Shown here: positions 17,556 through 27,358 of the stretch, piece after piece
Layout: each line of letters opens with the position of its first letter
Numbering within the stretch: the first letter of the stretch is position 1
Assembly: GCF_015477605.1 (NCBI RefSeq)
Contig: NZ_JADLQX010000010.1
Span: 124,001-188,000, forward strand
Length of the DNA: 64,000 nucleotides
Reading direction: 5' to 3'
DNA from: Nocardia amamiensis
GTDB taxonomy: Bacteria; Actinomycetota; Actinomycetes; Mycobacteriales; Mycobacteriaceae
Notes under the pieces: generated by a model
What the model was told of the DNA's origin: nothing
The model's database searches: none
What the model saw: the letters and a program-made list of their open reading frames with translations, nothing else
Translations under genes and position numbers: made by a program

Positions 17556-17987
17556 ATGGCAAAGCTGAAGGTCTCGGTCGACGTCCCGATCTCCCCCGCG
17601 GAGGCCTGGGCGCACACGTCCAACCTCGCCGAACTCGACAAGTGGCTGACCATGCACGAAACGTGGCGCGGCGACGTTCCGGCCGAATTGACCGTCGGCA
17701 CCCAGCTGGTCGGCATCGCCTCCGTGAAGGGCCTGCGCAACCGGGTGACCTGGACCGTGCGAGCCGCCGAACCGCCACGCAGGCTGCAACTGACCGGCGC
17801 GGGCAAGGGCGGCACCAAACTGGGCCTGCAACTGCTCGTCAGCCCGAAGGGCTCGGGTTCGGAAGTCACCGTCGACATCGAACTCGGCGGCCCACCGCTG
17901 TTCGGCCCGATCGGCTCGGGCGTCGCCCGCGCCGTCAAAGGGGATATCCAACGATCCCTCGACCGTTTCATCGCCCTTTACGCCTGA
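17556..17987 (+). CDS. SRPBCC (START-like) family protein
   Basis: A 143-aa protein beginning MAKLKVSVDVPISPAEAWAHTSNLAELDKWLTMHETW, the canonical opening of the polyketide cyclase/SRPBCC ligand-binding fold. It ends with the long C-terminal helix AVKGDIQRSLDRFIALYA. These proteins bind lipids or aromatic ligands in a deep cavity. It is divergent from the conservon and followed by a strong terminator. The ligand is unknown. Confidence 0.88.
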   Translation: MAKLKVSVDVPISPAEAWAHTSNLAELDKWLTMHETWRGDVPAELTVGTQLVGIASVKGLRNRVTWTVRAAEPPRRLQLTGAGKGGTKLGLQLLVSPKGSGSEVTVDIELGGPPLFGPIGSGVARAVKGDIQRSLDRFIALYA

Positions 17988-18127
17988 ACGCAATTCATCG
18001 AATTTTGTTATAACGAACCGGTATTGCCGATCTCGATTTGTCGGCCGCGGTCCATCGTGCTCGACGGCCTCGGGAACCACTGACCGCGCAGGGACGTACG
18101 ACCCGACACTCGGCCGATCGGACGCGA

Positions 18128-18166
18128 CGTCCCGAGATCGCCATTCGGACACGCGATCTCGGGACG
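18128..18166. terminator. Strong bidirectional hairpin terminator
   Basis: CGTCCCGAGATCGC (18128-18141) and GCGATCTCGGGACG (18153-18166) form a perfect 14-bp stem with an 11-nt loop. It lies 8 bp before the stop of the convergent exporter gene and about 140 bp after the SRPBCC stop, so it can serve both strands. Confidence 0.8.
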
Positions 18167-18173
18167 AAAGAGG

Positions 18174-19745
18174 CTACGCGTGCACCGCGGCCGCCGCCTC
18201 GGCGACCTCCGGATTCGTCGGCTTGGTCCGCGGCAGGAAGAACGCGGGGATCAACGTCAGCACGATCAGCACCAGCGCCACCACGTAGGTTTGGCTGAAT
18301 GCCTCCGCCGCCTGCTGGAGACCGGTTTCCACCGCACCCGGCGGAAGTTTCTCCGCCAGCGTGGGATCGAAGTTCGCCGCGATCGCGGGGCGGGCGAGCG
18401 GCTCGTTGTTCAGCAGGTTGGTGAGCACCACCGACATCGTCGCCGTGCCGATGGAACCGGCGGTCTGGTTGACGATGTTCATCAGCGTGGAGCCGCGCGC
18501 CACCTGCTGGTGGGTCAGGGTCTGGATGGCCGCGGTCATGATCGGCATCATCGTGCAGCCCATGCCGAGGCCCATCACGAACAAGGCGGCGATCATGGGG
18601 AGGTAGGGGCTGTCCGCGTCGAGCTGGACGAAGTAGGCCGTGCCGATCGCGATCAGCGTGATGCCGAAGATCACGATCTTGCCGGGGCCGATCTTGTCCA
18701 CCAGGCGGCCTGCGACCGGCATGGTGAGCATCGCGCCGATGCCCTGCGGCGCGATCAGCAGACCGGCTTGCAGCGCCGATTCACCGCGCACCTGTTGCAG
18801 ATAGGTCGGCAGCAGCAGACCCGCGCCGAAGAACGCGATCGCGAACAGCACCATGGTGAGCACCGCGAAGGTCAGCGCGCGGTTGCCGAACAGGTGCAGA
18901 TCGATCAGCGGGTGCTCGGTGCGCAGCGCGTGGAACACGAACGCGACCATCAGCAGCACGCCGATGGCGGCGGGAATCAGCACCTTCGCCGCGATGACCG
19001 TCTCCTCCTCGGGAATGGAGGAGACGCCGAACAGGAACAGCGCGAGACCGGGTGAGGCCAGCAGCATGCCGAGGAAGTCGAACGACTCCGACGGCTCCGG
19101 CTTGTCCCCGGGGAACACGATGACCGCCAGCACCAGCGCGACCACGCCGATCGGCAGGTTGATCAGGAAGATCCAATGCCAGCTGAAATTCTCGATCAGC
19201 CAGCCGCCCAGGATCGGGCCGCCGATCGGGCCGAGCAGCATCGGCACGCCGAGCACCGCCATCACGCGGCCGACCCGCTGCGGGCCGGCCGCATGCGTCA
19301 TGATCGTCATGCCCAGCGGCATCAGCATGCCGCCGCCGATGCCCTGGATCACGCGGAACGCGATGAGCGACTCGATGTTCCACGCCGTGCTGCACAACAC
19401 CGAGCCCAGCACGAAGAAAGTCAGCGCCATGATGTACAGGCGCTTGGTGCCGAACCGGTCCGCCGCCCACCCGGTCAAGGGAATCACGGTGGCCAACGCG
19501 AGGGTGTAGCCGGTCATCGTCCACGCCGCGATGGCGTAGCTCGTGTCGAACTCGCGTTGGAAGGTCGGGATCGCGACGCTGACGACGGTGATGTCGAGAA
19601 TCGACATGATCGCGCCGAGGACGACCACGCCCGCGACCTTGAAGACGGCCGCGTCCAGTTTGTCGGCCGTCGGGCCGGGCCCGGCCGCCTGGGTATCCGG
19701 AGGTTGTGTCACCGCTTCAGGGTGGCAGCTCCACGAGGTTCGCAC
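18174..19745 (-). CDS. DHA2-type MFS drug exporter (EmrB/QacA family, 14 TM)
   Basis: A 523-aa transporter. Motif C appears as LMPLGMTIMTH/LLGPIGGPILGGWLIE and motif A as GWAADRFGTKRLYI; SILDITVVSVAIPTFQREF is the first-helix signature of the DHA2 family. Around 14 hydrophobic segments are visible, consistent with proton-driven multidrug efflux. GTG 19745 overlaps the TAG of the upstream DapA-like gene by one base; a GTG at 19712 (VTQPPD) is an alternative start. The linkage to a DapA-like enzyme suggests an operon. Confidence 0.9.
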   Translation of the reverse strand: MRTSWSCHPEAVTQPPDTQAAGPGPTADKLDAAVFKVAGVVVLGAIMSILDITVVSVAIPTFQREFDTSYAIAAWTMTGYTLALATVIPLTGWAADRFGTKRLYIMALTFFVLGSVLCSTAWNIESLIAFRVIQGIGGGMLMPLGMTIMTHAAGPQRVGRVMAVLGVPMLLGPIGGPILGGWLIENFSWHWIFLINLPIGVVALVLAVIVFPGDKPEPSESFDFLGMLLASPGLALFLFGVSSIPEEETVIAAKVLIPAAIGVLLMVAFVFHALRTEHPLIDLHLFGNRALTFAVLTMVLFAIAFFGAGLLLPTYLQQVRGESALQAGLLIAPQGIGAMLTMPVAGRLVDKIGPGKIVIFGITLIAIGTAYFVQLDADSPYLPMIAALFVMGLGMGCTMMPIMTAAIQTLTHQQVARGSTLMNIVNQTAGSIGTATMSVVLTNLLNNEPLARPAIAANFDPTLAEKLPPGAVETGLQQAAEAFSQTYVVALVLIVLTLIPAFFLPRTKPTNPEVAEAAAAVHA

Positions 19746-20644
19746 TAGCGATTCGGCATTCCTGGTGCCGACAATTCCGCCAGCGCCGTCAAGGCCGCTC
19801 GTGTCGCACTGTCGCTCGCAGGCAGCAGGGGCAATCGGACCGCCGGACTCGGAATGCGGCCCTGCGCCGCGAGCACTGCTTTGATGACCGCCGGATTGGG
19901 TTCGGCGAACAGCGCGGCCGACAAGGGCGCGAGCTGGTGACCGAGCAGCCGGGCCGAATCAACCGGCCCGGCGCGCCAAGCATCGACCAGCGCGGCGAAC
20001 GGTGCGGTGTGCACGACCGCCGAGGCCGCGATCGCGCCGGATGCGCCCAGAGCGAGCAGCGGTGCCGCGAAGCGGTCATCGCCCGCCAGCACCGCGAAGT
20101 CGGCCGGACGCGCACTCATCAGCGCGATGGTCGCGTCGTCGATGGCTCCGACGGCGTGTTTGAGGCCGATAACGTTCGGCAGATCGGCGAGTTCGAGCAA
20201 GGTGTCCGCGCCGAGTGGCAGACCGGTCCGGTATGGGACGTGATAGACGATCAGCGGGACCGGGCTGGCGGCGGCGAGTCTGCGGAAGTGCTCCAGGACT
20301 CCGGCTTCAGAGGGCCGGGTGTAGTACGGGACCACGGCGAGCGCGGCGGTGCTGCCGGCGTCGAGCCGCGCGAGAGCCGCCACCGAGCCGGTCGTCGAGT
20401 TCGTTCCCGCACCGACGATCAGCGGCGCGTCGTGCTCCCGGCAGACCCGCGCGCAGATGCCGATCACTTGCGCGCGTTCGGAGTCCGTCAGCGTCGCGGG
20501 TTCCCCGGTGGTACCGAGCGCGACGATCCCGGTCGCACCGCCGCCGAGCACCTCGCAGGCGAGTCGCTCCAGAGCGTCGGCGGCCAGCGCGCCATCGGCG
20601 GTGAACGGCGTGATCAAAGGGACGAAGAGACCTGCGAGCGTCAT
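19745..20644 (-). CDS. DapA-like (dihydrodipicolinate synthase/N-acetylneuraminate lyase family) aldolase
   Basis: A 299-aa TIM-barrel class I aldolase. It opens GLFVPLITPFTADGALA, with the GTTGE phosphate/carboxylate motif at 44-48, the Tyr motif YHVPYRTG, and the Schiff-base Lys in VIGLKHAVG. The family makes or cleaves C-C bonds of 2-oxo acids such as pyruvate; real DapA is only one of many specificities and this copy may be a paralogue. It is divergent from a LysR regulator 70 bp away, which probably controls it and the exporter. Confidence 0.85.
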   Translation of the reverse strand: MTLAGLFVPLITPFTADGALAADALERLACEVLGGGATGIVALGTTGEPATLTDSERAQVIGICARVCREHDAPLIVGAGTNSTTGSVAALARLDAGSTAALAVVPYYTRPSEAGVLEHFRRLAAASPVPLIVYHVPYRTGLPLGADTLLELADLPNVIGLKHAVGAIDDATIALMSARPADFAVLAGDDRFAAPLLALGASGAIAASAVVHTAPFAALVDAWRAGPVDSARLLGHQLAPLSAALFAEPNPAVIKAVLAAQGRIPSPAVRLPLLPASDSATRAALTALAELSAPGMPNR

Positions 20645-20714
20645 GTCACCAGCCTGATCGCATCAATACATCAGAACCAGTTCACATCTCTATCGCAGAA
20701 CTTAAGCTGAGCTG

Positions 20715-21590
20715 ATGCTCGATGTCCGCAAGCTTCGGCTGCTGCGGGAACTCGCGCACCGCGAGACCATCGCCGCCGTCGCCGAGGCGCTCGCCTACAC
20801 GCCGTCCGCCGTCTCGCAGCAACTCGCCGCGCTGGAACGCGAGGCGGGCGTACCGCTGCTGGCGCGGACCGGCCGCCGGGTGACGCTGACCCCGGCGGCT
20901 CTGGCCCTGGTCGCGCACACCGAGACGATTCTCGCGGTGCTCGAGCAGGCCACCGCGGAACTGGCCACGACCCGGACCGAGTTGACCGGAACGCTGCGCA
21001 TCGGCGCGTTCCCGACCGCGGTGCGGACCATCCTCGCTTCCGCGCTCGTCGCCCTGAGCACTGCGCATCCTCGGCTGGAACTGCGGGTGACCGAACTGGA
21101 TCCGGCGCTCGCGCCGGACGCGCTGCGGGCCGAGACGCTGGATGTCGCGCTGGTACAGGAATACGACTACGTGCCGGTCGCGGCCGACCCCGCCCTGCAC
21201 AGCGAGCCGCTGTTCGAAGAGATCGTCTACCTCGCCGCGCGCGGCACCGAACCCCTCGCCGATCACCGCGAAAGCCCGTGGATCGCAAGCACTCCCGGCA
21301 CACTGTGTCACACGATGACCGTGCGAGCCTGCGAGGCGGCCGGATTCACCCCGCGCATCCGCCACCATGCCGACGACTTCGGCACCGTGCTCGCGCTGGT
21401 CGCCGCGGGACAGGGTGTCGCACTGGTTCCCGAATTCGGCGCGCGGGAATGCCCGGCCGGGGTCGTCCTCAGCCCGCTGCCGACGCGGCGAAGGACCCGC
21501 CTGGCCTATCGACGCGGCACCGGCAACCATCCCGCAGTGCGCGCCGCGCGGGTGGCGCTGCGCGAATCGGCGGGACGTTCGCACCGTTGA
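20715..21590 (+). CDS. LysR-family transcriptional regulator
   Basis: A 291-aa LysR protein. The N-terminal winged helix (LRLLRELAHRETIAAVAEALAYTPSAVSQQLAALEREAGVPLL) is standard, followed by a two-lobe effector domain starting at TGTLRIGAFPTAVRTIL. It is divergent from the DapA-like gene; the 70-bp gap (20645-20714) is the likely binding region, though I could not settle on one T-N11-A box. It ends 4 bp before the convergent EthD-like gene. Confidence 0.93.
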   Translation: MLDVRKLRLLRELAHRETIAAVAEALAYTPSAVSQQLAALEREAGVPLLARTGRRVTLTPAALALVAHTETILAVLEQATAELATTRTELTGTLRIGAFPTAVRTILASALVALSTAHPRLELRVTELDPALAPDALRAETLDVALVQEYDYVPVAADPALHSEPLFEEIVYLAARGTEPLADHRESPWIASTPGTLCHTMTVRACEAAGFTPRIRHHADDFGTVLALVAAGQGVALVPEFGARECPAGVVLSPLPTRRRTRLAYRRGTGNHPAVRAARVALRESAGRSHR

Positions 21591-21594
21591 GCGG

Positions 21595-22251
21595 TCACCG
21601 CAGCCGATATCGACTGGTGGGCACCACGTCCAGGTTCCGGTCACCGCCGAAGGTCGCCACGCTGGTCATCAGCCGGTCCACGCGGCGCGCCAGCTCGGCG
21701 TCGTCACCGCCGCTGCCGTAGAAGGCGTGCGGATCGGTGAGCGCCTCGATCGGGAAGAGTTCCTCCACGATGCCCGCGATGGCGGGAGCGTCGTCCGTTG
21801 CGGGTCCGGTCACGATGTTCTGCACATAGCCGAACGTCGCCTGGGTCTCGATCGCGACGTGCGTGTGCCGGATGCGCCAGCGGTCCAGCCAGTCGGCATG
21901 CGGTAGATCGTCCGGCTTGCGCAGGAAAGCGATGTTCGACAGTCCCGGCGCACGCTCCAACGGAGCGACCACCGGCGGCGGAATCGGAGTCACCTCCTCG
22001 ACGTGCCAGCCCGCGACCCGCTCGGCGACGGTGCCGAGCACCTGGACTGCCCCGGCCGGTCGGGGATCCGCGGTCCACCACACGCTGACGACGGCCTGCA
22101 CCGGCGTGTCGAACGTCGTGATCCGCAGCATCGCCGTCGCGACCGCGGCATCCGAGACGTTCACCTGCACCGCGTCCGTCCCGGTCAGTTTTGCCGCCAG
22201 GTCGGCCTGCAGCAGGTCCCGAACACCCCACAGCGCGAAGATCGTCTTCAT
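21595..22251 (-). CDS. EthD-domain protein
   Basis: ATG 22251 gives 218 aa (MKTIFALWGVRDLLQADL). The pattern of two ferredoxin-like halves, with NIAFLRKPDDLPHADWLDRWRIRHTHVAIETQATFGYVQNIV, fits the EthD/dimeric alpha-beta barrel family (WxxHxxV/A-like core). EthD proteins accompany P450-based ether degradation, but many act elsewhere. Nothing adjacent fixes the pathway. It is convergent with the LysR gene. Confidence 0.7.
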   Translation of the reverse strand: MKTIFALWGVRDLLQADLAAKLTGTDAVQVNVSDAAVATAMLRITTFDTPVQAVVSVWWTADPRPAGAVQVLGTVAERVAGWHVEEVTPIPPPVVAPLERAPGLSNIAFLRKPDDLPHADWLDRWRIRHTHVAIETQATFGYVQNIVTGPATDDAPAIAGIVEELFPIEALTDPHAFYGSGGDDAELARRVDRLMTSVATFGGDRNLDVVPTSRYRLR

Positions 22252-22366
22252 CCGCGGACCACTTTCTAGAACACGTTTCACTCGCGTTCCGAGCCTAGCC
22301 CACCAAGCGGTTGGCCGCGGCGGCCCGGGGTAACCGATCGTCAGTCTTCGGCGAAGGTGGTGACCC

Positions 22367-23842
22367 GTGCGGACCATATCTACCGATATCCCGGCCAGGC
22401 TGGATCGTCTGCCGTGGTCACGCTGGCACTGGATGATCGTGATCGGACTCGGGTCGGTATGGATCCTCGACGGGCTAGAGGTGACCGTCGTCGGCAGCGT
22501 GGCGAGCCGGTTGTCGGAACCGGCCAGTGGCCTGAACATCACGGCGGCACAGGTATCCGGCGTCGCCGCGGCGATGTACGTCGCGGGCGCGGGCTCCGGC
22601 GCGCTGTTCTTCGGTTGGCTGACCGACAGATTCGGCCGCAAGAAGCTCTTCCTGATCACCCTCGCGGTGTACCTCTGCGCCACCGCGCTGACGGCACTGT
22701 CGTTCTCGATGTGGTGGTTCGTGCTCTTCCGCTTCCTCACCGGCTTCGGCATCGGCGGCGAATACGCGGCGATCAACTCCGCGATCGACGAACTGATTCC
22801 GCGCCAGTACCGCGGACGCGCCGACATCGTCATCAACGGCACCTACTGGCTCGGCGCGGTCGGCGGCGCGCTGCTGTCCATCGTCGCGCTCAACACCGAC
22901 TTGTTCGCACCGAATATCGGCTGGCGCTTGACTTTCGCGCTCGGCGCCGTATTCGGGCTGGTCATCCTGGTGGTGCGCAGGCATGTTCCGGAAAGCCCGC
23001 GCTGGATGTTCATCCATGGCCACGAGGACGACGCGGAGCGGACCGTCACCGCGATCGAACAGCAGGTCCGTGCGGACAGCGGTGCGGCGTTGGACGATGT
23101 CTCCGATCAGCGGATCGTTATCCGGCAGCGGCGCGCCATCTCCTTCCGTGAGATCGCGGCGGTGATGGTGCGGCATTATCCGCGCCGCAGCGCGCTGGGG
23201 CTTGCGCTGTTCATCGGGCAGGCGTTCCTCTACAACGCCATCACGTTCAACTACGCGCTCATCCTGTCCAGAGCGTTCGGCGTTCCCGACCACCGGGTCG
23301 GCTACTACTTCGCCGTCCTGTGCCTCGGCAACTTCCTCGGCCCGCTGTTGCTGGGCAGGCTTTTCGACACGGTCGGCCGCAAACCGATGATCGCGGGCAG
23401 CTACCTCGGCTCCGCCGTGCTCCTGCTGTGCACCGCATGGCTTTTCGCGGCGGGCCAGTTGTCCGCCGTGACGCTCACCGTCTGCTGGACCGCCGTGTTG
23501 TTCGTCGCCTCCTGCGGCGCGAGCGCGGCCTATCTGACCGTCAGCGAGATCTTTCCGATGGAGACCAGGGCGATGGCCATCGCCTTCTTCTACGCGATCG
23601 GGACCGTCGCGGGCGGCGTCGCGGGACCGCTGGTGTTCGCCGAACTGTCCGACGAGGGCGACCCCGGCAAGACCGCCCTGGCATTCACCATCGGCGCGCT
23701 GGCCATGTTCGCCGCCGGGCTGGTGGAGCTGGCGTACGGCGTGCGCGCCGAACGGCGTGCGCTGGAGGAGCTCGCCGAACCGCTCAGCGCGACCCGCGAG
23801 CCGGCTCGCACGGCCGCCGCTCAGCCTCCGCCCAGCGGATAG
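22367..23842 (+). CDS. MFS transporter, sugar/metabolite-porter type
   Basis: A 491-aa, 12-TM major facilitator. Motif A is GWLTDRFGRKKLFLIT and its second-half copy is GRLFDTVGRKPMIAGS. The inter-domain motif is VPESPRWMF, typical of the sugar porter/SV2-like subfamily, and EIFPMETRAMAIAF follows near the C-terminal half. GTG 22367 follows AAGGTGGTG. Its last 22 bp overlap, tail to tail, the stop region of the gene on the minus strand at 23821. The substrate is unknown; an organic acid or sugar is plausible. Confidence 0.88.
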   Translation: MRTISTDIPARLDRLPWSRWHWMIVIGLGSVWILDGLEVTVVGSVASRLSEPASGLNITAAQVSGVAAAMYVAGAGSGALFFGWLTDRFGRKKLFLITLAVYLCATALTALSFSMWWFVLFRFLTGFGIGGEYAAINSAIDELIPRQYRGRADIVINGTYWLGAVGGALLSIVALNTDLFAPNIGWRLTFALGAVFGLVILVVRRHVPESPRWMFIHGHEDDAERTVTAIEQQVRADSGAALDDVSDQRIVIRQRRAISFREIAAVMVRHYPRRSALGLALFIGQAFLYNAITFNYALILSRAFGVPDHRVGYYFAVLCLGNFLGPLLLGRLFDTVGRKPMIAGSYLGSAVLLLCTAWLFAAGQLSAVTLTVCWTAVLFVASCGASAAYLTVSEIFPMETRAMAIAFFYAIGTVAGGVAGPLVFAELSDEGDPGKTALAFTIGALAMFAAGLVELAYGVRAERRALEELAEPLSATREPARTAAAQPPPSG

Positions 23843-26580
23843 GGACGGCACTGCGCGGTGTCGGTCGCGGTGGCCCGGCCGCAGCCGTAGATCATCACGG
23901 GCTCCGCGGTGGTCGAGGGATCCCAGATCTGCTCCACACTGAGCAGGCCGACCCACTTGTCCTGCGCCACCCGGCCCGCGTCCGCGCCCTCGCTCACCGA
24001 GAAATCCAGCACGCCGCTGCTGGATTCGATCACCGGTTGACGCGGCAGATCACGCAGCGCGGCCCACACCGCGGCCGCGCTGATCGGGATCGGCTCGGTC
24101 CAGACACCGGAGACGGCCGGAGCCAACGCCTGCACGGCCCGTACGAACAATCCAACCGCGTCATAGGTCAACGCGACGCGCTCGCCCAGCGGATGCAACT
24201 GAACCCGTTCACCCAAGGGCTTGTCCGCTTCGGCGCAGGCGTTCCAACTCGGGATCTCCGGATCCACGGTGGTGGCAAGGTTGTAGAACTCGACGCGGCT
24301 ACGGAATCCCTGGCCTTTGTTCCGGCAGGTGACCAGGCTGGCTTTGGCCACATAGATCAGCGGGCGTGCGCTGTTGGCCGCCCGGCGCCGCTCCGCGCTG
24401 GCCATGAACCGGTTCACCGAATCGTCCGCGATCAGCATGACGCGCTGGTCGCCGCAGGCCTTGTTGAGGCTGCGCAGGAAATCCGGGAACTCCGAATCCC
24501 GGCCTGCGAAGAACAGCACCTCGTCGCACGCGTCCGTGTTGTCGGGCTTGACGAACGCGTCGCGCAGGTCCCACGACCCATCCCAGATCGCACGCCCGTC
24601 TTCGGCGAGGATGTGCAGGTCCGCGGCCATGTTCTCGGTATAGAGATCGGTGGGATCGGGACGGTGGTAGATGCGCGCCCCACGCCGGGCAAACCCGGGA
24701 AGGGAGTTCAGATACTGCCTGATCATGTCGGCGATCGCGTAGTTCGGCGCGGCGATCTGGAAATACAGCGGCGAGGACCGCACCATCTCGTCGGCCGACA
24801 GGCTCGGCGCCACCATCGGCACGCCGAGCCCGGTCAGCTCGTTGATCATGGCCAGCGTCGCGGTACGGCTCTGATCGAGTCCGATCGCCCCGACGATGCT
24901 CGGCTCGGCGCGGACCAGCGGGGCCAGCAGGGCGACCACCTGCTCGCCCTGCAGGTTGGCCGGACCGGTGTTGGCCAGCAACAGCCGGATCAGCGGGACC
25001 GTGTCCGGCGTGACCTGCTCCGACGGCGGCACCGATTCCAGCGCGTGGTACTGGGCGAGCGCGAGTCCCTCGATGTCCTCGCTCTGCGCCGGGTAATCGC
25101 CCGGAACACCGCTGAGCTGGCCGAAATAGACCAGGGTGAACAGCGGTCGCGTCGGCTGCGCACGGGCCAGCTGCTCGGCGCGCAGATTCTGCCGGTACAC
25201 CCGCCGCTGCACTTCCACCAGGCGGCGACTGCCCGGCTCGTCGCCGGCGAACAGGAAGCCGCGACCGCCGGTGGCCGGATCATCGGGATCGTAGGCGCTG
25301 AAACCGACACAGTTGCCGCCCCCACTCGGCACGATTCGCACCCACCGCACGGGTTCGCCTGTGCCGCACGCGGGCCTGCCCGTACCCCACGGCTGCCATA
25401 CCGCGAACCCGCCCGCCGCCACCGCGATCACGACCACCAGCAGTGCGACGCTCACCGACTTGACCCGGCGCGCCCACCACGGCGGCGCGGGGGGTTGAAT
25501 CCGGCGGAACGGATCCGGCTCGTAGTCGTCGGTTCTGGTCGCGGGCACCGCGAACCACAGCTGCCAAGCCCGCGGTCGCTGGCGCTGCCGGGCGACCGGG
25601 AGCCCGTCCAGCCAGATCTCGTACATCCGTGGCACTCGATACGCCGGTCGCTCGGTGACGTCCGCCGGCGCTGTATGAGTGCCGATCAGCACCAGCAGCG
25701 GGTCGTCCTTGCCGGTTTCGTTGCGGACGTCGTTGATCAGGTCCAGCAACCGTGGACCGATTTCGGCGTCGAGCGAGCGCAGGACGACGACGGGATAGGT
25801 GGTTCGCCGTGCCGCGCCGATGCTCCACCACCGACGGCGGTACGCCACCCGCAGATCCTCGAGAAAGGCGTGCACCAGCAGCCTGGCCAGTTGCTCCGCG
25901 TTCTCGTGTCTGCGGGCGCCCTCGGTGAGCCGGTGGGCGAACCCGACGAACTGACTGGATTGCTCCGGCGCCAGATACTGCTGGCGCATGAACCAGCGGA
26001 ACTCGCGGCCGATGCCCGGAATCCGTCCGCCGGTGCGTGCCCGGAACACCGCCGTCGGCAACACGATCCGCAACACGCCCAACAGCAAGCGTTGCAGCGG
26101 CCCCACCGAGTGCTGCGCTTCGCCGAGCAGCTCCTCGCCCCATCGGCCCAAGTTCTCGCGCAGCATCTTCGCCAGCTCGTCGAGCTCGTTGTCGGACTCG
26201 AGCTTGCGCGCCATCAGCCACTCGGCCAGCCGGTAGCGCCGAAAGGGCAACGGGCGCAATCCTCCGAAGCGATCGGCCGACAAGCCCTTGCAGAGGCTGT
26301 AGAGCAGTTGCCGCAATGCCGTCAGCCCCGGTGTCGTGTCCTCCACCAGGGAGCTGCCCTCGGGCAGGGGTTCCAGACGCGCCGCGTCGATGGTCACGTG
26401 CACAGCGCTGCCGAGCGCGGTGGCGAACATCTCCAGGCAGGCCCCGACATTGGTGCGATCACCGGATAGGCCGACCATCGGCAGCATCCGTTCGCCGCGC
26501 GGCGGCCGCCGCACCAACCAACGCAGCAAGTCTTCGAGCACGTCGACTCCCTGGAAGGAGACAACTCTGGTGCCGGACAT
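23821..26580 (-). CDS. One-pass membrane protein with periplasmic-binding-protein-type ectodomain
   Basis: ATG 26580 follows a GGGGGTG ribosome site, giving 919 aa. Residues 1-370 are cytoplasmic and NTPase-like in layout: the position of a P-loop reads GLSGDRTNVG (no GxxxxGKS/T), a core strand is YPVVVLRSLD, and DDPLLVLIGTH resembles a sensor strand. One transmembrane helix (about 373-395, VSVALLVVVIAVAAGGFAVW) follows. The remaining about 520 residues outside resemble a type I periplasmic-binding/receptor-ligand domain (LFTLVYFGQLSG, IVGAIGLDQSRTATLAMINELTGLGVPMVAPSLSADEM, LTYDAVGLFVRAVQAL). The layout suggests a receptor that senses a small ligand outside and signals inside. Domain names are inferred by eye. 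Confidence 0.65.
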   Translation of the reverse strand: MSGTRVVSFQGVDVLEDLLRWLVRRPPRGERMLPMVGLSGDRTNVGACLEMFATALGSAVHVTIDAARLEPLPEGSSLVEDTTPGLTALRQLLYSLCKGLSADRFGGLRPLPFRRYRLAEWLMARKLESDNELDELAKMLRENLGRWGEELLGEAQHSVGPLQRLLLGVLRIVLPTAVFRARTGGRIPGIGREFRWFMRQQYLAPEQSSQFVGFAHRLTEGARRHENAEQLARLLVHAFLEDLRVAYRRRWWSIGAARRTTYPVVVLRSLDAEIGPRLLDLINDVRNETGKDDPLLVLIGTHTAPADVTERPAYRVPRMYEIWLDGLPVARQRQRPRAWQLWFAVPATRTDDYEPDPFRRIQPPAPPWWARRVKSVSVALLVVVIAVAAGGFAVWQPWGTGRPACGTGEPVRWVRIVPSGGGNCVGFSAYDPDDPATGGRGFLFAGDEPGSRRLVEVQRRVYRQNLRAEQLARAQPTRPLFTLVYFGQLSGVPGDYPAQSEDIEGLALAQYHALESVPPSEQVTPDTVPLIRLLLANTGPANLQGEQVVALLAPLVRAEPSIVGAIGLDQSRTATLAMINELTGLGVPMVAPSLSADEMVRSSPLYFQIAAPNYAIADMIRQYLNSLPGFARRGARIYHRPDPTDLYTENMAADLHILAEDGRAIWDGSWDLRDAFVKPDNTDACDEVLFFAGRDSEFPDFLRSLNKACGDQRVMLIADDSVNRFMASAERRRAANSARPLIYVAKASLVTCRNKGQGFRSRVEFYNLATTVDPEIPSWNACAEADKPLGERVQLHPLGERVALTYDAVGLFVRAVQALAPAVSGVWTEPIPISAAAVWAALRDLPRQPVIESSSGVLDFSVSEGADAGRVAQDKWVGLLSVEQIWDPSTTAEPVMIYGCGRATATDTAQCRPYPLGGG

Positions 26581-26613
26581 AACACCCCCGTGTCCTCCGC
26601 CGAATGTGGGCAC

Positions 26614-26906
26614 TATTCAAGCAGACTGCAAAGTCGTTGGCACCCTGGCACATAGACGATCCCGGCTACATCGACATACTGGTCATCCGATATTTCGAAG
26701 ACGCCGGCACCGCGGCAGCCAGTGGTTCTCGTCATGCCTGATTTCGGCGTCGACATAGATGATTTCGGTGCTGCGCGGGAACGTAGCACCGCCACGACAG
26801 TCGGAATATCGTTCGAATGATCGACCGGTGACGCGAAAAGCGGAGTCGTCGGCTATCCCCTGATCGACCGATACCGCCGCACCGGTCCGCGATCTGACCT
26901 CCGTGA
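26614..26906. other. Intergenic stretch without a recognisable gene
   Basis: Between the receptor-like gene and the TetR fragment I see no reading frame with a ribosome site or family motif. Two short overlapping minus-strand frames (ending 26683 and 26613) share an STEIIYVDAE/SDDQYVDVAG style. They could be one small secreted protein broken by a frameshift, but evidence is too thin to call. Confidence 0.3.
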
Positions 26907-26933
26907 CAACACTTCGCATCGACTCGGCATCGC

Positions 26934-27341
26934 ATGCGAGCGCAGGGCATCGCCGACGACATCGCGCTCGGCCAGGAATTCGCCTCGGTGGTGGAGCACC
27001 ATTTCCTGCGTTTCGCACGCCTGGTCGCCAGCGAACGCGCGTTCATGCACGCGCTGGTGGCCGTCGTCGCCCATGACACATACGCGGAACCGGACGGACG
27101 CATTTCGGTGGAACGCGAATTGAGCTTCCCCGCTCTGGTGGTTCCGGTGATCGAACACGGACAGCGCGACGGCACGTTCGCCGGCGACCAGCCCGCCGCG
27201 GACCTGGCCGACCTGCTGACCAACGCGCTGCTGCTGCGTTGCTTCACTCGTCGGGCCGCCACTCCGGAACGCGTCCTTGTCTTCAAACTCGCGCTCGATG
27301 GCCTGGGCAACGCGTCAGCAATCCAACGGCCGGCGCGCTGA
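26934..27341 (+). pseudogene. TetR-family regulator lacking its DNA-binding domain
   Basis: The frame is open from 26907 (TGA at 26904-26906 precedes) and reads as a TetR C-terminal domain only: FASVVEHHFLRFARLVASERAFMHALVAVVAHDTYAEPDG ... FPALVVPVIEHGQRDGTFAGDQPAADLADLLTNALLLR. No helix-turn-helix precedes it in any frame and no ribosome site is near ATG 26934. It is probably the remnant of a 5'-truncated gene. Confidence 0.5.
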
Positions 27342-27358
27342 GGGTGTCGCCGGGCGGC

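Noticed and set aside
23320..26469. 1049-codon plus-strand frame across the MFS end and the receptor-like gene
   Set aside because: Its composition (His/Arg/Gln-rich, no motifs) is that of an antisense shadow, and two well-supported genes occupy the region.
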